Positions 51,657 to 62,010 are shown, counted from the stretch's first letter. The stretch is 64,000 nucleotides of DNA from Liberiplasma sp046541015 (GCA_046541015.1 JBKHEA010000006.1:1-64000), one strand, 5' to 3'. The notes: a model not told the origin generated them from the letters alone. Made by a program: numbers and translations.

Positions 51657-54380
51657 ATGATGAAAGATTATAAAGATACCTTATTAATGCCAAAAACTGA
51701 TTTTCCAATGCGTGGAAATTTAGGACAAAACGAACCAAGTCGTTATCAAGAATGGGAAAAAGATGCCATTTATGATTTAAGACTAAAGAAAAACGAAAAC
51801 AATGAGCATTTTGTATTACCTGATGGGCCACCTTATGCAAATGGGGATATCCATATTGGCCATGCTTTAAACAAAGTTTTAAAAGACATGATTGTCCGCG
51901 ATAAAAATATGCGTGGGTTTTATACCCGTTATGTACCAGGGTGGGATACTCATGGTTTACCGATTGAATCAGCCCTTACGAATAAAGAAAAAGTTGATCG
52001 TAAACAGTTAACACTAGTTGAGTTTCGTGAAAAATGTGAAGCTTATGCGTTAAAACAAGTTGATCGACAACGCGAGCAGTTTAAACGTTTAGGGATTTTA
52101 GGTGAATGGGATAATCCTTATTTAACTTTAGATAAAAAATACGAAGCGAGTCAATTAAAAGTCTTTGCTTCAATGGTTGAAAAAGGCTTAATATTTAAAG
52201 GTTTAAAACCTGTTTTTTGGTCACCTTCAAGTGAAACAGCATTGGCTGAGGCAGAGATTGAATATCATGATAAAAAATCCCCTTCAATTTATGTAAAATT
52301 TGATGCGGTTGATAAGGGTCGTTTTGAACATGATTTTTCATTTCTAATTTGGACGACAACGCCATGGACAATTCCTGCAAATTTAGCAGTTGCCGTCAAT
52401 GAAGCATTAGATTATGTTTATGCACATGTTGATGGGAATTATTACGTTTTTGCCCTTGAGTTACTTGAAACGTTAAAAGAAAAATTAGGGTTTGATTCCG
52501 TTAAAATTTTAGAAACATTTAAAGGATTAGAACTTTTAAATTTAACGTATAAACATCCTTTATATGACCGTGTTAGTCCAATATTACTTGGGCACCATGT
52601 TACGACTGAATCAGGAACGGGGCTTGTCCACACTGCACCAGGTCATGGTGAGGATGACTTTATCATAGGACAAGCGAATCAATTAGAGGTCCTTTGTCCA
52701 GTAGATGCAGCTGGTTATATGACTGCTGAAAGCGGAAAATATGAAGGGTTGTTTATTGAAGATTGTTCAAAAGAAGTGGTTAAAGATTTAGATGAAAGTG
52801 GTCATTTACTAAAAATGGAATGGATTACCCATAGTTATCCCCATGACTGGCGTACTAAACAACCTGTAATCTTTAGAGCAACCGACCAGTGGTTTGCTTC
52901 AATTGAAACCTTAAAAGATCAAATGTTAAAAGCTGTCCATGAAGTTGATTGGATCCCATCATGGGGTGAGGTTCGTATGGAAAACATGATTAAAGATAGA
53001 GAAGCTTGGTGTATTAGCCGTCAACGAGCTTGGGGCGTACCGATTCCTGTTTTTTATCATGAAGATAATACCCCAATATTAGATGCTAATGTCATTAAAC
53101 ACGTCGCAAATTTATTTGAAGAACATGGCTCAAATATATGGTTTACCTGGGATGCATCGGCTTTATTACCAGAAGGCTTTGAAGATTTAAAACGTAGTCC
53201 GAATAAAAAATATCGTAAAGAAACCGATATTTTAGATGTTTGGTTTGATTCGGGGACCTCACACCACGGTGGAATGAAAGATTTTGGATTACCTTATCCT
53301 GCAAACCTTTATTTAGAAGGTAGTGATCAATACCGAGGGTGGTTTAATTCAAGTTTATCAACGGGTATTGCCTCAACCGGTGAAAGTCCATATAAAAGTG
53401 TATTGACACACGGATTTGTACTAGATGGTAATGGACGCAAAATGAGTAAATCTTTAGGAAATGTTGTTGATCCTATTAAAGTAATGAACCAACTTGGTGC
53501 GGATATTTTACGTTTATGGGTAGCGAGTGTCGATTATCAGAGTGATGTTCGTATTAGTGAGAAAATGATTAAACAAGTTAGTGAGCACTACCGTAAAATT
53601 CGCAACACGTTCCGCTTTATGTTAGGGGCATTAGATAATTTTAACCCGTCTAAAGATCAAGTTGACTTTAATGAGTTGCCGGATGTTGATCAGTATATGT
53701 TACTAAAATTAAGCGATTTAAGTAAACGTGTTGATAAAGCCTACATGCATTATCAATTTGATGATGTAACACGTCTTGTGACCAATTTTGTTACTAGAGA
53801 GTTAAGTGCCTTTTACTTAGATTACACAAAAGATATCTTATACATTGAATCTAAAGAAGATCATAAAAGGTTAAGTGCACAAACGGTGATTTATACTGTT
53901 ATAGATGCCTTATTAAAAATCATGACCCCAATAATTCCGCATACTACTGATGAAGCCTATGCTTATTTACCAGGTAAAAAAGAAGATAGTGTCTATTTAG
54001 AAAACATGCCAAGCTTTGATTATCCTAGTAATGAAAAATTAGTTAAAAAGTATGATCATTTCATGCAACTTCGTGACCATGTTTTAAAAGCATTAGAAGA
54101 AGCGCGTAATGAAAAAATAATCGGGAAAAGTTTACAAGCCCATGTGGTATTATACCCAAATGAAAGTTTAAAAGATTTTTTAAATAGTTTTGATGGATTA
54201 AATAAACTCTTTATTGTCAGTAAAGTAACTATTAAAGAAGGTCAAGGAAACTATAAGTTTAATGACTTAAGCATTGATATTTTAGAGGCTTCGGGTGATA
54301 CATGTGCCCGTTGTTGGCATGTTACAGAAACTGATGAATTTGAACTCTGCGAACGCTGCAGAAATGTTCTTTCAAGCTAA
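51657..54380 (+). CDS. ileS: Isoleucyl-tRNA synthetase
   Basis: 907 aa. Class I motifs HIGH (DIHIGHALNK, about residue 66) and KMSKS (KMSKSLGNVV, near 595), editing domain, and C-terminal Zn finger CARCWHV and CERC. ATG 51657 or ATG 51660 may be used; AGGAG at 51648-51652 fits both. Controlled by the upstream T-box. Confidence 0.97.
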   Translation: MMKDYKDTLLMPKTDFPMRGNLGQNEPSRYQEWEKDAIYDLRLKKNENNEHFVLPDGPPYANGDIHIGHALNKVLKDMIVRDKNMRGFYTRYVPGWDTHGLPIESALTNKEKVDRKQLTLVEFREKCEAYALKQVDRQREQFKRLGILGEWDNPYLTLDKKYEASQLKVFASMVEKGLIFKGLKPVFWSPSSETALAEAEIEYHDKKSPSIYVKFDAVDKGRFEHDFSFLIWTTTPWTIPANLAVAVNEALDYVYAHVDGNYYVFALELLETLKEKLGFDSVKILETFKGLELLNLTYKHPLYDRVSPILLGHHVTTESGTGLVHTAPGHGEDDFIIGQANQLEVLCPVDAAGYMTAESGKYEGLFIEDCSKEVVKDLDESGHLLKMEWITHSYPHDWRTKQPVIFRATDQWFASIETLKDQMLKAVHEVDWIPSWGEVRMENMIKDREAWCISRQRAWGVPIPVFYHEDNTPILDANVIKHVANLFEEHGSNIWFTWDASALLPEGFEDLKRSPNKKYRKETDILDVWFDSGTSHHGGMKDFGLPYPANLYLEGSDQYRGWFNSSLSTGIASTGESPYKSVLTHGFVLDGNGRKMSKSLGNVVDPIKVMNQLGADILRLWVASVDYQSDVRISEKMIKQVSEHYRKIRNTFRFMLGALDNFNPSKDQVDFNELPDVDQYMLLKLSDLSKRVDKAYMHYQFDDVTRLVTNFVTRELSAFYLDYTKDILYIESKEDHKRLSAQTVIYTVIDALLKIMTPIIPHTTDEAYAYLPGKKEDSVYLENMPSFDYPSNEKLVKKYDHFMQLRDHVLKALEEARNEKIIGKSLQAHVVLYPNESLKDFLNSFDGLNKLFIVSKVTIKEGQGNYKFNDLSIDILEASGDTCARCWHVTETDEFELCERCRNVLSS

Positions 54381-54418
54381 TGCTTCATCGTATGATGAAG
54401 CATTGCTTTTTTCTTTTT
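54379..54418 (+). terminator. ileS terminator
   Basis: AATGCTTCATC (54379-54389) / GATGAAGCATT (54394-54404), GTAT loop, T-rich tail. Confidence 0.88.
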
Positions 54419-54460
54419 TTTAAAGTAAAATAGAATAAGTTTATATGCAGGAGTGATCAA

Positions 54461-55087
54461 GTGAATGTTACTATCAGTGTTAAAAACACAATATATTATT
54501 TGTTAGGGTGTTTGGCAATTGCTTTAGGGGTGGCGCTTGTTGTTAGAAGTGAGTTAGGGACAAGTCCTTATGATACTTTGCACGTTGCCATTTATGAAAC
54601 AACCCCTTTAACCATTGGACAAGCAACGGTGCTTGTTGCTTTAATTACTACCTTTATGGTAATGATTTTACAAAGACATTATAAATATTTATTTATGGCA
54701 ATCCCGATTTTTATGGTTGGTGCATTCATTGATTTATTTGATGTTGTTTTATTAAAAAACTTTTACCCTGATGCATTTATGATAAAGGTTATGTTGTTTT
54801 TAAGTAGTCTATTGCTTTTACCTTTAGGTGGGGCATTACTCATACTTTCAACCTATCCAGCTGGGGTTTTCGATGAATTAATGATTGCGCTTATGCGTGT
54901 ATTTAAAACCAAACATATGATAAAATTAAGAATATTAATCGATATTAGTTTTTTACTTTTGGCATTAGCATTAACCTTAAGTATTAACCGCAATATTGGA
55001 AGTTTACAGATTGGAACGTTCATTTTCATTGTTTCTATCGGACCATTATTAAAGCAATATTTAAAATTATTTAGGAGGCAATTATGA
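54461..55087 (+). CDS. YczE/YitT-like membrane protein, paralogue 2
   Basis: 208 aa, about five helices, with VRSELGTSPYDT and TIGQATVLV near the start and TYPAGVFDELMIALMRVFKTK in the fourth helix region, all matched in the protein at 5800-6453. GTG start. It overlaps deoC by 4 bp, so this copy is linked to nucleoside salvage and may import or export a related metabolite; that is an inference from position only. Confidence 0.7.
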   Translation: MNVTISVKNTIYYLLGCLAIALGVALVVRSELGTSPYDTLHVAIYETTPLTIGQATVLVALITTFMVMILQRHYKYLFMAIPIFMVGAFIDLFDVVLLKNFYPDAFMIKVMLFLSSLLLLPLGGALLILSTYPAGVFDELMIALMRVFKTKHMIKLRILIDISFLLLALALTLSINRNIGSLQIGTFIFIVSIGPLLKQYLKLFRRQL

Positions 55088-55743
55088 ATATTAATAAGTA
55101 CATTGACCACACGTATTTAAAAGCGTTTGGTACAAAAGAAGACATTAATCAATTATTAGAAGAAGCGATTCAATACGATTTTAAAAGTGTATGTGTCAAT
55201 CCAACGTGGGTTGAGTATGCTGCAGAAAGCTTAAAAAAATCTGATGTATTGGTTTGTACAGTGATTGGCTTCCCTTTAGGAGCTAGTACAACAAAAACTA
55301 AAGTATTTGAAACCACTGACGCTTTAAAAAATGGCGCAGATGAAATTGATATGGTTTTAAATATCGGTTGGGTAAAAGAAGGCCTTTATGATGAAGTTTA
55401 CAACGAAATTAAAGCTGTTAAAGAAGCTTGTCAAAACCATGTGCTAAAAGTAATTTTAGAAACATGTTATTTAACTGTAGAAGAAATTGAAAAAGCTTCT
55501 CAAAGTGCAATCGCTGCTGGCGCAGATTTCATCAAAACCTCTACTGGATTTGGTACAGGTGGGGCAACCGTTGAAAATGTTACGCTCATGAAAAAAGTTG
55601 CTCAAGAAAAAGGCGTTAAAGCAAGTGGTGGCGTCAAAACATTAGAAGATTTCTATCAAATGGTAGAAGCAGGTGCTACTCGAATTGGTACAAGTAACGG
55701 TGTTTCACTGATGAATGGTGAAACCAGTAAAGAAAGTTATTAG
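55084..55743 (+). CDS. deoC: Deoxyribose-phosphate aldolase
   Basis: 219 aa. IDHTYLKAFGTKEDI start, IDMVLNIGWVKEG, VILETCYL, and the Schiff-base Lys in FIKTSTGFGTGGAT. Splits deoxyribose 5-phosphate to glyceraldehyde 3-phosphate and acetaldehyde. Ten bp upstream of deoD. Confidence 0.96.
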   Translation: MNINKYIDHTYLKAFGTKEDINQLLEEAIQYDFKSVCVNPTWVEYAAESLKKSDVLVCTVIGFPLGASTTKTKVFETTDALKNGADEIDMVLNIGWVKEGLYDEVYNEIKAVKEACQNHVLKVILETCYLTVEEIEKASQSAIAAGADFIKTSTGFGTGGATVENVTLMKKVAQEKGVKASGGVKTLEDFYQMVEAGATRIGTSNGVSLMNGETSKESY

Positions 55744-55753
55744 GAGGATTAAA

Positions 55754-56464
55754 ATGATTCCAACCCCACATATAGAAGCAACAGAAGGTGAGATTGCTAA
55801 AACGGTATTAATGCCAGGTGATCCATTACGTGCAAAATTTATTGCAGATACTTATTTAAAAGATGTAAAACGTTTTAATACAGTTAGAAATATGTATGGC
55901 TATACTGGAACTTATAATGGTAAACCAATCAGTGTTATGGGTAGTGGTATGGGCATGGCAAGCATTGGGATTTACTCTTATGAACTCTTTAAGTTTTATG
56001 ATGTTGATAACATCATTCGTATTGGTTCATGCGGTGCTTATACTGATGAGATTAAATTATATGATGTCTTACTTGCAAAGAGTGCTTACAGTGAATCAAG
56101 TTATGCATTAACACAATCAGGCGACTATAAAGACCCTTATACTTATCCAAGTGAATCTTTAAATCAGCGTCTTATTGAAGCTGCAAAGAACTTAAATATT
56201 CCTCTTACTTTAGGCGTAATTCATTCAAGTGATGTGTTTTATCGTGAACATTTTGATGATTATTTAAAAATCTATGAAAACCATAAAGCGATAGCAGTAG
56301 AAATGGAATCTTTTGCATTGTTTCATAATGCAAAAGTAACAGGAAAAAATGCAGCATGTTTACTAACCGTTTCTGATTCACTGGTTACTCATGAAGCTAC
56401 CACAAGTCAAGAGCGTCAAAATGCCTTCACGAAAATGATGGAAATTGCACTATCTTTAGCATAA
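55754..56464 (+). CDS. deoD: Purine-nucleoside phosphorylase (DeoD type)
   Basis: 236 aa from ATG 55754, with AGGAGG at 55742-55747. TPHIEATEGEIAKTVLMPGDP, GSGMGMASIGIYSYEL, IRIGSCGAY and MESFALFHNA. Catalytic Asp occurs in VSDSLVTHE. Completes the nucleoside catabolic path with deoC and deoB. Confidence 0.95.
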   Translation: MIPTPHIEATEGEIAKTVLMPGDPLRAKFIADTYLKDVKRFNTVRNMYGYTGTYNGKPISVMGSGMGMASIGIYSYELFKFYDVDNIIRIGSCGAYTDEIKLYDVLLAKSAYSESSYALTQSGDYKDPYTYPSESLNQRLIEAAKNLNIPLTLGVIHSSDVFYREHFDDYLKIYENHKAIAVEMESFALFHNAKVTGKNAACLLTVSDSLVTHEATTSQERQNAFTKMMEIALSLA

Positions 56465-56466
56465 AT

Positions 56467-56492
56467 AAAAAAGTGCTTAGGCACTTTTTTTT
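56467..56492 (+). terminator. deoD terminator
   Basis: AAAAAAGTGC (56467-56476) / GCACTTTTTT (56481-56490), TTAG loop, just before yfmF. Confidence 0.85.
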
Positions 56493-56501
56493 GGAGGATG
56501 T

Positions 56502-57743
56502 ATGAAACTTACAACGATTAAAGAAAATAATGTAACGTATCACTATATAAAAACCAATCAGTTTAAATCAAATGTGATTAGTATCCGTTTTTTTGAACCT
56601 TATGAAGAAAAAAGCGCGTTAACACGCTACTTAATGTTTCAAATGCTTAAGGCAAAAACAAAAAAGTATCCATCAAGAAAAAAAATGAGTGAAGCAATTG
56701 ATGCTTTATATGATGGTTTATTAAGTGTCCAATCCACTAAATTTGGAACTTATCATGTCAATACGGTTAATCTGATGGTTATTCATGATCGTTATACCTT
56801 GGGTGATGAATTATTTAAAGAAGCCCTTAATTTTTTAAATGCTTTAATTCATGAACCCTTATTTGATGAAGCTAGTTTAGAAGAAGAAAAGGCGTTTTTA
56901 AGTGATATGATCAAAGCTGAATATGCGAATAAAACCCGATTTGCTAGTAAAGAATATTCAAGCTATCTCATGCAAGACCATCCCTATAAAGGGTTTCATT
57001 ATGGTGATCTTGCCAATTTGAAGGCGGTCAATATTCCCATGATTCATGAAGCCTTTTTAACGATGATGCAAAAAAACAGTATCGTTTTAAGTGTTACAGG
57101 TGATTTAGAAAGTGAATCAGCGCATCAAGCCGTAAAAAATGCTTTAACCTTAAAAGGGTATCCAATAAACAACGCGATTATTTATCGCCATGATTTTCAT
57201 CCAAAAGAAGATTATTTTTATGAAGCTATTGCTAGTCAAAACCGATTATTTGTTGGTTTAAAAACACCGATTTTTTATAAAGATGATGATTATTTAAGCA
57301 TGGTAGTTTTGGTTAGTTTATTAGGTGAAGGTAGCGATTCATTATTATTTAAAACGATTCGAGAACAAAACAGCCTAGCCTATTATGTTTACGCAAGTTA
57401 TAGTCCTTTTACTGGCATTATTACTTTATCAAGTGGTCTTGATACAGTGAATGTCCCTAAGGCATATGAAATGATGATTGACATATTAGATTCGCTTAAA
57501 CAAGGACTATTTAGTGATGAAGATTTTAATTTAGCTAAGACAAGTTTGATTTCTTCATATAAACAAAGTTTTGATCACATCACTGCATTAAGCATGAAAG
57601 CATTACGCCACATGCTTTTTGATGTACCATTTGATGAAACAACGTTTGTTGAAGGCATTAATAATGTTCAAAAAGAAGACATTATTCGTTGTGCACAAAC
57701 GATTACCAAATTATTTACCTTTGAATACGGGGTGAAACGATGA
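56502..57743 (+). CDS. yfmF: M16-family protein without catalytic motif (YfmF-like)
   Basis: 413 aa with the M16 fold pattern (YEEKSALTRYLMFQMLKAKTKKYPSR and SSQPLAYYVYA-like EQNSLAYYVYASYSP), but the HxxEH zinc motif is absent. It pairs with yfmH downstream, overlapping by 4 bp. In Bacillus the YfmF/YfmH pair was linked to a modification of EF-P. Likely the inactive subunit of a heterodimer. Confidence 0.85.
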   Translation: MKLTTIKENNVTYHYIKTNQFKSNVISIRFFEPYEEKSALTRYLMFQMLKAKTKKYPSRKKMSEAIDALYDGLLSVQSTKFGTYHVNTVNLMVIHDRYTLGDELFKEALNFLNALIHEPLFDEASLEEEKAFLSDMIKAEYANKTRFASKEYSSYLMQDHPYKGFHYGDLANLKAVNIPMIHEAFLTMMQKNSIVLSVTGDLESESAHQAVKNALTLKGYPINNAIIYRHDFHPKEDYFYEAIASQNRLFVGLKTPIFYKDDDYLSMVVLVSLLGEGSDSLLFKTIREQNSLAYYVYASYSPFTGIITLSSGLDTVNVPKAYEMMIDILDSLKQGLFSDEDFNLAKTSLISSYKQSFDHITALSMKALRHMLFDVPFDETTFVEGINNVQKEDIIRCAQTITKLFTFEYGVKR

Positions 57744-59017
57744 ATCAAACCATTTACGACGCTTTTAATGAGACAAAATATACATTTAAGATTAACGACC
57801 GTTTAAAATGTATTATCATATTAAAGCCTCACTTTCATAAAACATTTGTCACTTTATCCACACCTATAGGGTCTATTCATCGTGCTTACAAAGAACATGG
57901 TAACATTAAAGAAGTCCCTGCAGGCATTGCCCACTTCTTAGAACATAAAATTTTTGAACAAGAGGGCGAAGACATCTCCCGATTATTTTCGCTATATGAA
58001 GCTGATATCAATGCTTATACTGAACACAACCGAACGACTTACTTATTTAGTGCAACCAATCACTTAATTCCTAACATCAAACGGTTATTATCAATGTTTT
58101 TCTTTCCTAAATTCACGCATGAAGGCGTCGATAAAGAAAAAAATATTATTACCGAAGAACTTAATATGCATCTAGATAATCCTTATCATCTTCAGTTTCA
58201 ACGTTTACTAAAAAACATGTTTTTTCATCCTTACTTTTATGACGATATTTTGGGAACAAAAGAAAGTATTGAAGCCATTACTTTAGATGACTTAAAAGCA
58301 ATGCATGAAGCGTATTACGCACCCGAAGAAAGTGTATTAACCATCATTGGCGATGTTTCACCTGATGAAATAAAAAATGCACTAACTGATACCGTATTAC
58401 CTGAAAAAACGACAAAATCTATTATAGATTTAACTGGACTTGAACCTAATCATGTTGTCGTTCATGAAGACTCAATAACGCTTGATATCTTAAAACCAAG
58501 TGTATTAGTTGGGATTAAAGTGATGCAAGATACCTTAACATCTGAAGAAAGATTAAAACAAAGTTTACTGCTTTCTTTAATGGTTGACTTACTTATTGGT
58601 AATAGTAGTACACTTTATGAAAACTGGTTAGAAAGTAAACTAGTAAATGATTCTTATGGCATTGAAGTCTATTTAGAAAAAGAATATGGTTATATACTAA
58701 TTGGCAGTGAGACTGAAGTGCCTGAGGCTTTAACAAAAACATTAAAAACGGTTTTAACCTCACTTTCACAGTATACGATTGATGAAACCATGTTTGAGCG
58801 TGCTAAAAAACAAATGATTGGTAATTTTGTGATGAGTTTAGATAATTTAGATTATTTAGCGCATGAAAATAATAAACACACGCATGAAGGCTTAGATATA
58901 TATGAAACCCTTAATAAAGCAAGTTTAATCACTTTAAAAGATTTAAATAATTTTAAACACGATATTGATCCACTATCGATGAGTATTTTACGTGTTGAAC
59001 CGTTAAAAAAAGCCTAA
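57740..59017 (+). CDS. yfmH: M16-family metallopeptidase (YfmH-like)
   Basis: 425 aa. Inverted zinc motif HFLEH (His65, Glu68, His69) and the distal Glu in ITEELNMHLD. Active partner of the YfmF-like subunit. Cytosolic, no signal peptide. Confidence 0.88.
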   Translation: MNQTIYDAFNETKYTFKINDRLKCIIILKPHFHKTFVTLSTPIGSIHRAYKEHGNIKEVPAGIAHFLEHKIFEQEGEDISRLFSLYEADINAYTEHNRTTYLFSATNHLIPNIKRLLSMFFFPKFTHEGVDKEKNIITEELNMHLDNPYHLQFQRLLKNMFFHPYFYDDILGTKESIEAITLDDLKAMHEAYYAPEESVLTIIGDVSPDEIKNALTDTVLPEKTTKSIIDLTGLEPNHVVVHEDSITLDILKPSVLVGIKVMQDTLTSEERLKQSLLLSLMVDLLIGNSSTLYENWLESKLVNDSYGIEVYLEKEYGYILIGSETEVPEALTKTLKTVLTSLSQYTIDETMFERAKKQMIGNFVMSLDNLDYLAHENNKHTHEGLDIYETLNKASLITLKDLNNFKHDIDPLSMSILRVEPLKKA

Positions 59018-59034
59018 TCCTTAGGCTTTCTTTC
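59009..59034. terminator. Bidirectional terminator within both stop regions
   Basis: AAAGCCTAA (59009-59017) / TTAGGCTTT (59021-59029), loop TCC. The stop codons of yfmH and of the hydrolase overlap in its 5' arm. Confidence 0.8.
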
Positions 59035-59943
59035 TTTATTTAGAATCGTAATGATATCCTTTGTGACTTGTTTATAAGTCCTGTCATGTAAAAGTTCATG
59101 GCGGACATCTGGATATATTTTATAGTCTAAGTTCGTATAACCAAGTTTTTGATAATATTTAAAGAGGTTTTTAACCCCTGTGCCATATTCACACAAAGCA
59201 TCCATTGCACCACTCATAAAATAAAATAAGTTATGAGAAGCAGATTCTTTTAAAAGACACCGTCTTTGGGCAAGCCGCATCATGTGTAAAATATCAAGTT
59301 GCGCGCTAATGGTAAAAGGATGATGCATCAAGGGATCATGGCGATATTTTTCTTGCATCGATTTGTCACTAGTAACCCATTCAAAGCGTTCTTGAATAAG
59401 CCCACGTTTTTTCATTGATTGATAGGGTTTATCTTGCATTGTTTTGGTGAATAAAGCACTAATATGTTTGGGGCCTTTTATGTGTTTTATGGATTTACCT
59501 AAGCGTAGTCCAAGGGCTAAACGATTCGAATTTATTAGGGTAGTCCCGGTAAATAAATGCCCATCAAACGTAGTATTATAGGTATTAAGATAAGCGCGGG
59601 CTATAAAAGAACCCATAGAATGTCCCATTAGATATACAGGTAGATGCTTATCTATCATTGCGGCAACATCAATCACGTTTTTTAATAAATCAAATATTTT
59701 TAAGACGCCATCTTGGTCACTAAAATGGATATAGTTAAGTTCTTTTGCCATGTTGCCATGACCAATTTGATCATATAAACACACATGATAACCCGATTCA
59801 CTAAGCGCTTTTGCGAAACGTTCATACTTTAAAGCGTATTCACCAGCGCCATGTAAAAAAATAACCGTCCCTAAAGCATGTTGACTTTCGAACAAGTAAA
59901 CTAGTTGATCGGTATCACTCATTGGTATAGAAATCGTTCTCAT
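59014..59943 (-). CDS. Alpha/beta hydrolase (monoacylglycerol-lipase-like)
   Basis: 309 aa from ATG at 59943; a G7 tract (59951-59957) forms part of its ribosome-binding site. The nucleophile Ser109 lies in MGHSMGS, the oxyanion loop is FLHGAGEY, and probable triad partners are Asp in SGAMDALCEY and His in PDVRHELLHD. Resembles the lysophospholipase/monoglyceride lipase group; substrate unknown. The G7 run could make translation sensitive to slippage. Confidence 0.8.
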   Translation of the reverse strand: MRTISIPMSDTDQLVYLFESQHALGTVIFLHGAGEYALKYERFAKALSESGYHVCLYDQIGHGNMAKELNYIHFSDQDGVLKIFDLLKNVIDVAAMIDKHLPVYLMGHSMGSFIARAYLNTYNTTFDGHLFTGTTLINSNRLALGLRLGKSIKHIKGPKHISALFTKTMQDKPYQSMKKRGLIQERFEWVTSDKSMQEKYRHDPLMHHPFTISAQLDILHMMRLAQRRCLLKESASHNLFYFMSGAMDALCEYGTGVKNLFKYYQKLGYTNLDYKIYPDVRHELLHDRTYKQVTKDIITILNKERKPKD

Positions 59944-60025
59944 AAATTCTCCCCCCCAAACTATTATAACATTTTTTAAGATTCTTAAAATCCTTTTCAT
60001 GCTACAATACATATTAGGTGATACT

Positions 60026-61984
60026 ATGTTTGATTATCGAGATTATCAAATACTTTCTTTAATGCTTGAAAAAAAGCCCATTCATTTAAACGACATGTTA
60101 GATCATTTAATGGTTTCTAAACGCGTTTTTTATTATGCATTAAGTAAAATCAACCAGTTTTTAATCTTAGAAGGCTTAAAACCAATTGAAAAACAAAAAG
60201 ATTTTTACCAAATTAACGATGAGTTAAGTTATGCATTCATAGACACCTTTTTAAACCATAATTTTTATGAACATTATATTTGTTCACAAGAAGAACGTCT
60301 ATATATCAGCGTTTTATTGATTACTAGCCAACAAAAAGCTTTTAAAATTTCTGATTTTATGGATCATTTTTCTATCAGTAAAAATAGTGTAATCAATGAT
60401 TTAAACGAAATGAGAAACTATTTGTCAAACTTTTACGCTTCCTTAGATGCCAGCCCTACTTTAGGCTATGTCATTAATGGACCCATTTTAAGAATAAGAG
60501 AAATTATTGTTGATGCATTATCAAACTTAATGGATCGCCCCTTTATAATCGATGCCTTAGGTGTTGATAAAGCGCAACTAAACAAAGTTAAAACGCAGTT
60601 ATCACTTTTAGAAAATCATTTTAAGATGCCTTTAAGTGAAACTATGAAAACGCATTTAAGCCATGTTCTTGGCTATTTTGTTAAATACGATGTTACGCCA
60701 ATTCCTCCTGATTTAGCTTTAAATCGTACATTAAATGAACCGCTCTTTAATGAGGCTAGTAAGCTTTTATCTAAAGAACTAAAACAAGAAAGAGCCTTTG
60801 TTTTCCTACACTTTATTGATATTAAAAACCCAATGAACTATCCCATTGATAAAGATTATTTAAATAGCTTAAGCCAAGCGTATATTGACACATTTAAACA
60901 AGTAACATCAATAACATTTAAAGATGAACAAACCCTTTATAAAGGGTTAAGATTACATCTAAATCAATCGTTATTAAGATATAAATACGCAGTGAAAATT
61001 GAAAATACATTAAAAACCAATTTTATCAAGCAATATAATGCACTCTTTCAAATGACAAAACGCGTCACAAGATTTTTAGAAGATCAGATTGCTTATAAAG
61101 TTAGCGATGATGACATTGTTTATATCGCGATGCATTTTGGTGGTCATTTACGTAGAGAAAACAAAGTAATTCAATTAAAAAAAGTCTTGTTAATTTGCGA
61201 TGGCTCAATGCATGAGTGTGAAAATTTAAAAGATAAAATATTATCTAGCTTAGATTTTATTGAAATAATTGCAGTAGGCAGCAAAGCTCTTTTAGATCAA
61301 AGTTTGACCTATAATGCGGTTATTACAACGCAAAGTTTATATGAATACCCTATTGATGCTCCAGTTTATAAGATTAATAAGACATTTACGGAAATTGATA
61401 AAACCTATTTATATCATGCATTGATGGTAAAAGAAGAACCAGTCAGTCCAAATAAGATAATGAATACCATTAAACCTTTTATTCAAGAAAAAGATTTATC
61501 AACAGTTAAAAGTTTAATTCATCAACTTTATCAGCAACAAGTTCCTAAAACCTTATCAACTTTTTTAACTCATGACTATATACAATATCTTAGTATACCT
61601 TTGACGCTAAAAACTGCTATTGACCTAGTAAGTTTACCGCTTTTAAAAAACGTGATAATCACTCAAGAATATAGTAAACAAAGCTATAAGAACTTGCTCG
61701 ATAATCCAAGACAAATGCATGTTTTAGAAGATGTTTTAATCGTTCATGCTAGACCAAGTGAAGGGGTAAAAGATAACGGGATGAGCTATTTAAATATGCA
61801 AAATTCTATCCACGAACTTGGCATCGACATAAAACACATTTTTATGATTGCTGGTAAAGATAACGAAAACCACTTAGAACTTTTAAGCTTATTAGGGGAT
61901 TTCTTAGATACAAATTACGAATCTTTTATAGCACTAGACTCAAAAAAAGCCTTATTACATTTTATGAAAATTAATGATTTGTAA
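60026..61984 (+). CDS. PRD-containing PTS transcription regulator (BglG/ManR-type)
   Basis: 652 aa from ATG 60026, with TAGGTGA upstream. N-terminal HTH domains (LSLMLEKKPIHLNDMLDHLMV and FKISDFMDHFSISKNSVINDL), two PRD-like regions, an EIIB-like part with Cys in LLICDGSMHECENL, and a C-terminal EIIA-like domain with His in VLIVHARPSEG. Such activators are controlled by PTS phosphorylation. It faces the ptsIH genes, which supply the phosphate. The regulated PTS transporter is not in the window. Confidence 0.85.
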   Translation: MFDYRDYQILSLMLEKKPIHLNDMLDHLMVSKRVFYYALSKINQFLILEGLKPIEKQKDFYQINDELSYAFIDTFLNHNFYEHYICSQEERLYISVLLITSQQKAFKISDFMDHFSISKNSVINDLNEMRNYLSNFYASLDASPTLGYVINGPILRIREIIVDALSNLMDRPFIIDALGVDKAQLNKVKTQLSLLENHFKMPLSETMKTHLSHVLGYFVKYDVTPIPPDLALNRTLNEPLFNEASKLLSKELKQERAFVFLHFIDIKNPMNYPIDKDYLNSLSQAYIDTFKQVTSITFKDEQTLYKGLRLHLNQSLLRYKYAVKIENTLKTNFIKQYNALFQMTKRVTRFLEDQIAYKVSDDDIVYIAMHFGGHLRRENKVIQLKKVLLICDGSMHECENLKDKILSSLDFIEIIAVGSKALLDQSLTYNAVITTQSLYEYPIDAPVYKINKTFTEIDKTYLYHALMVKEEPVSPNKIMNTIKPFIQEKDLSTVKSLIHQLYQQQVPKTLSTFLTHDYIQYLSIPLTLKTAIDLVSLPLLKNVIITQEYSKQSYKNLLDNPRQMHVLEDVLIVHARPSEGVKDNGMSYLNMQNSIHELGIDIKHIFMIAGKDNENHLELLSLLGDFLDTNYESFIALDSKKALLHFMKINDL

Positions 61985-61993
61985 AAGATATGC

Positions 61994-62003
61994 GAAACGT
62001 TTC
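61994..62003. promoter_or_regulatory. Short palindrome near the regulator stop
   Basis: GAAACGTTTC, a perfect 10-bp inverted repeat. It resembles part of a cre/PRD-type site but is too short to assign. Confidence 0.25.
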
Positions 62004-62010
62004 AAAAATA

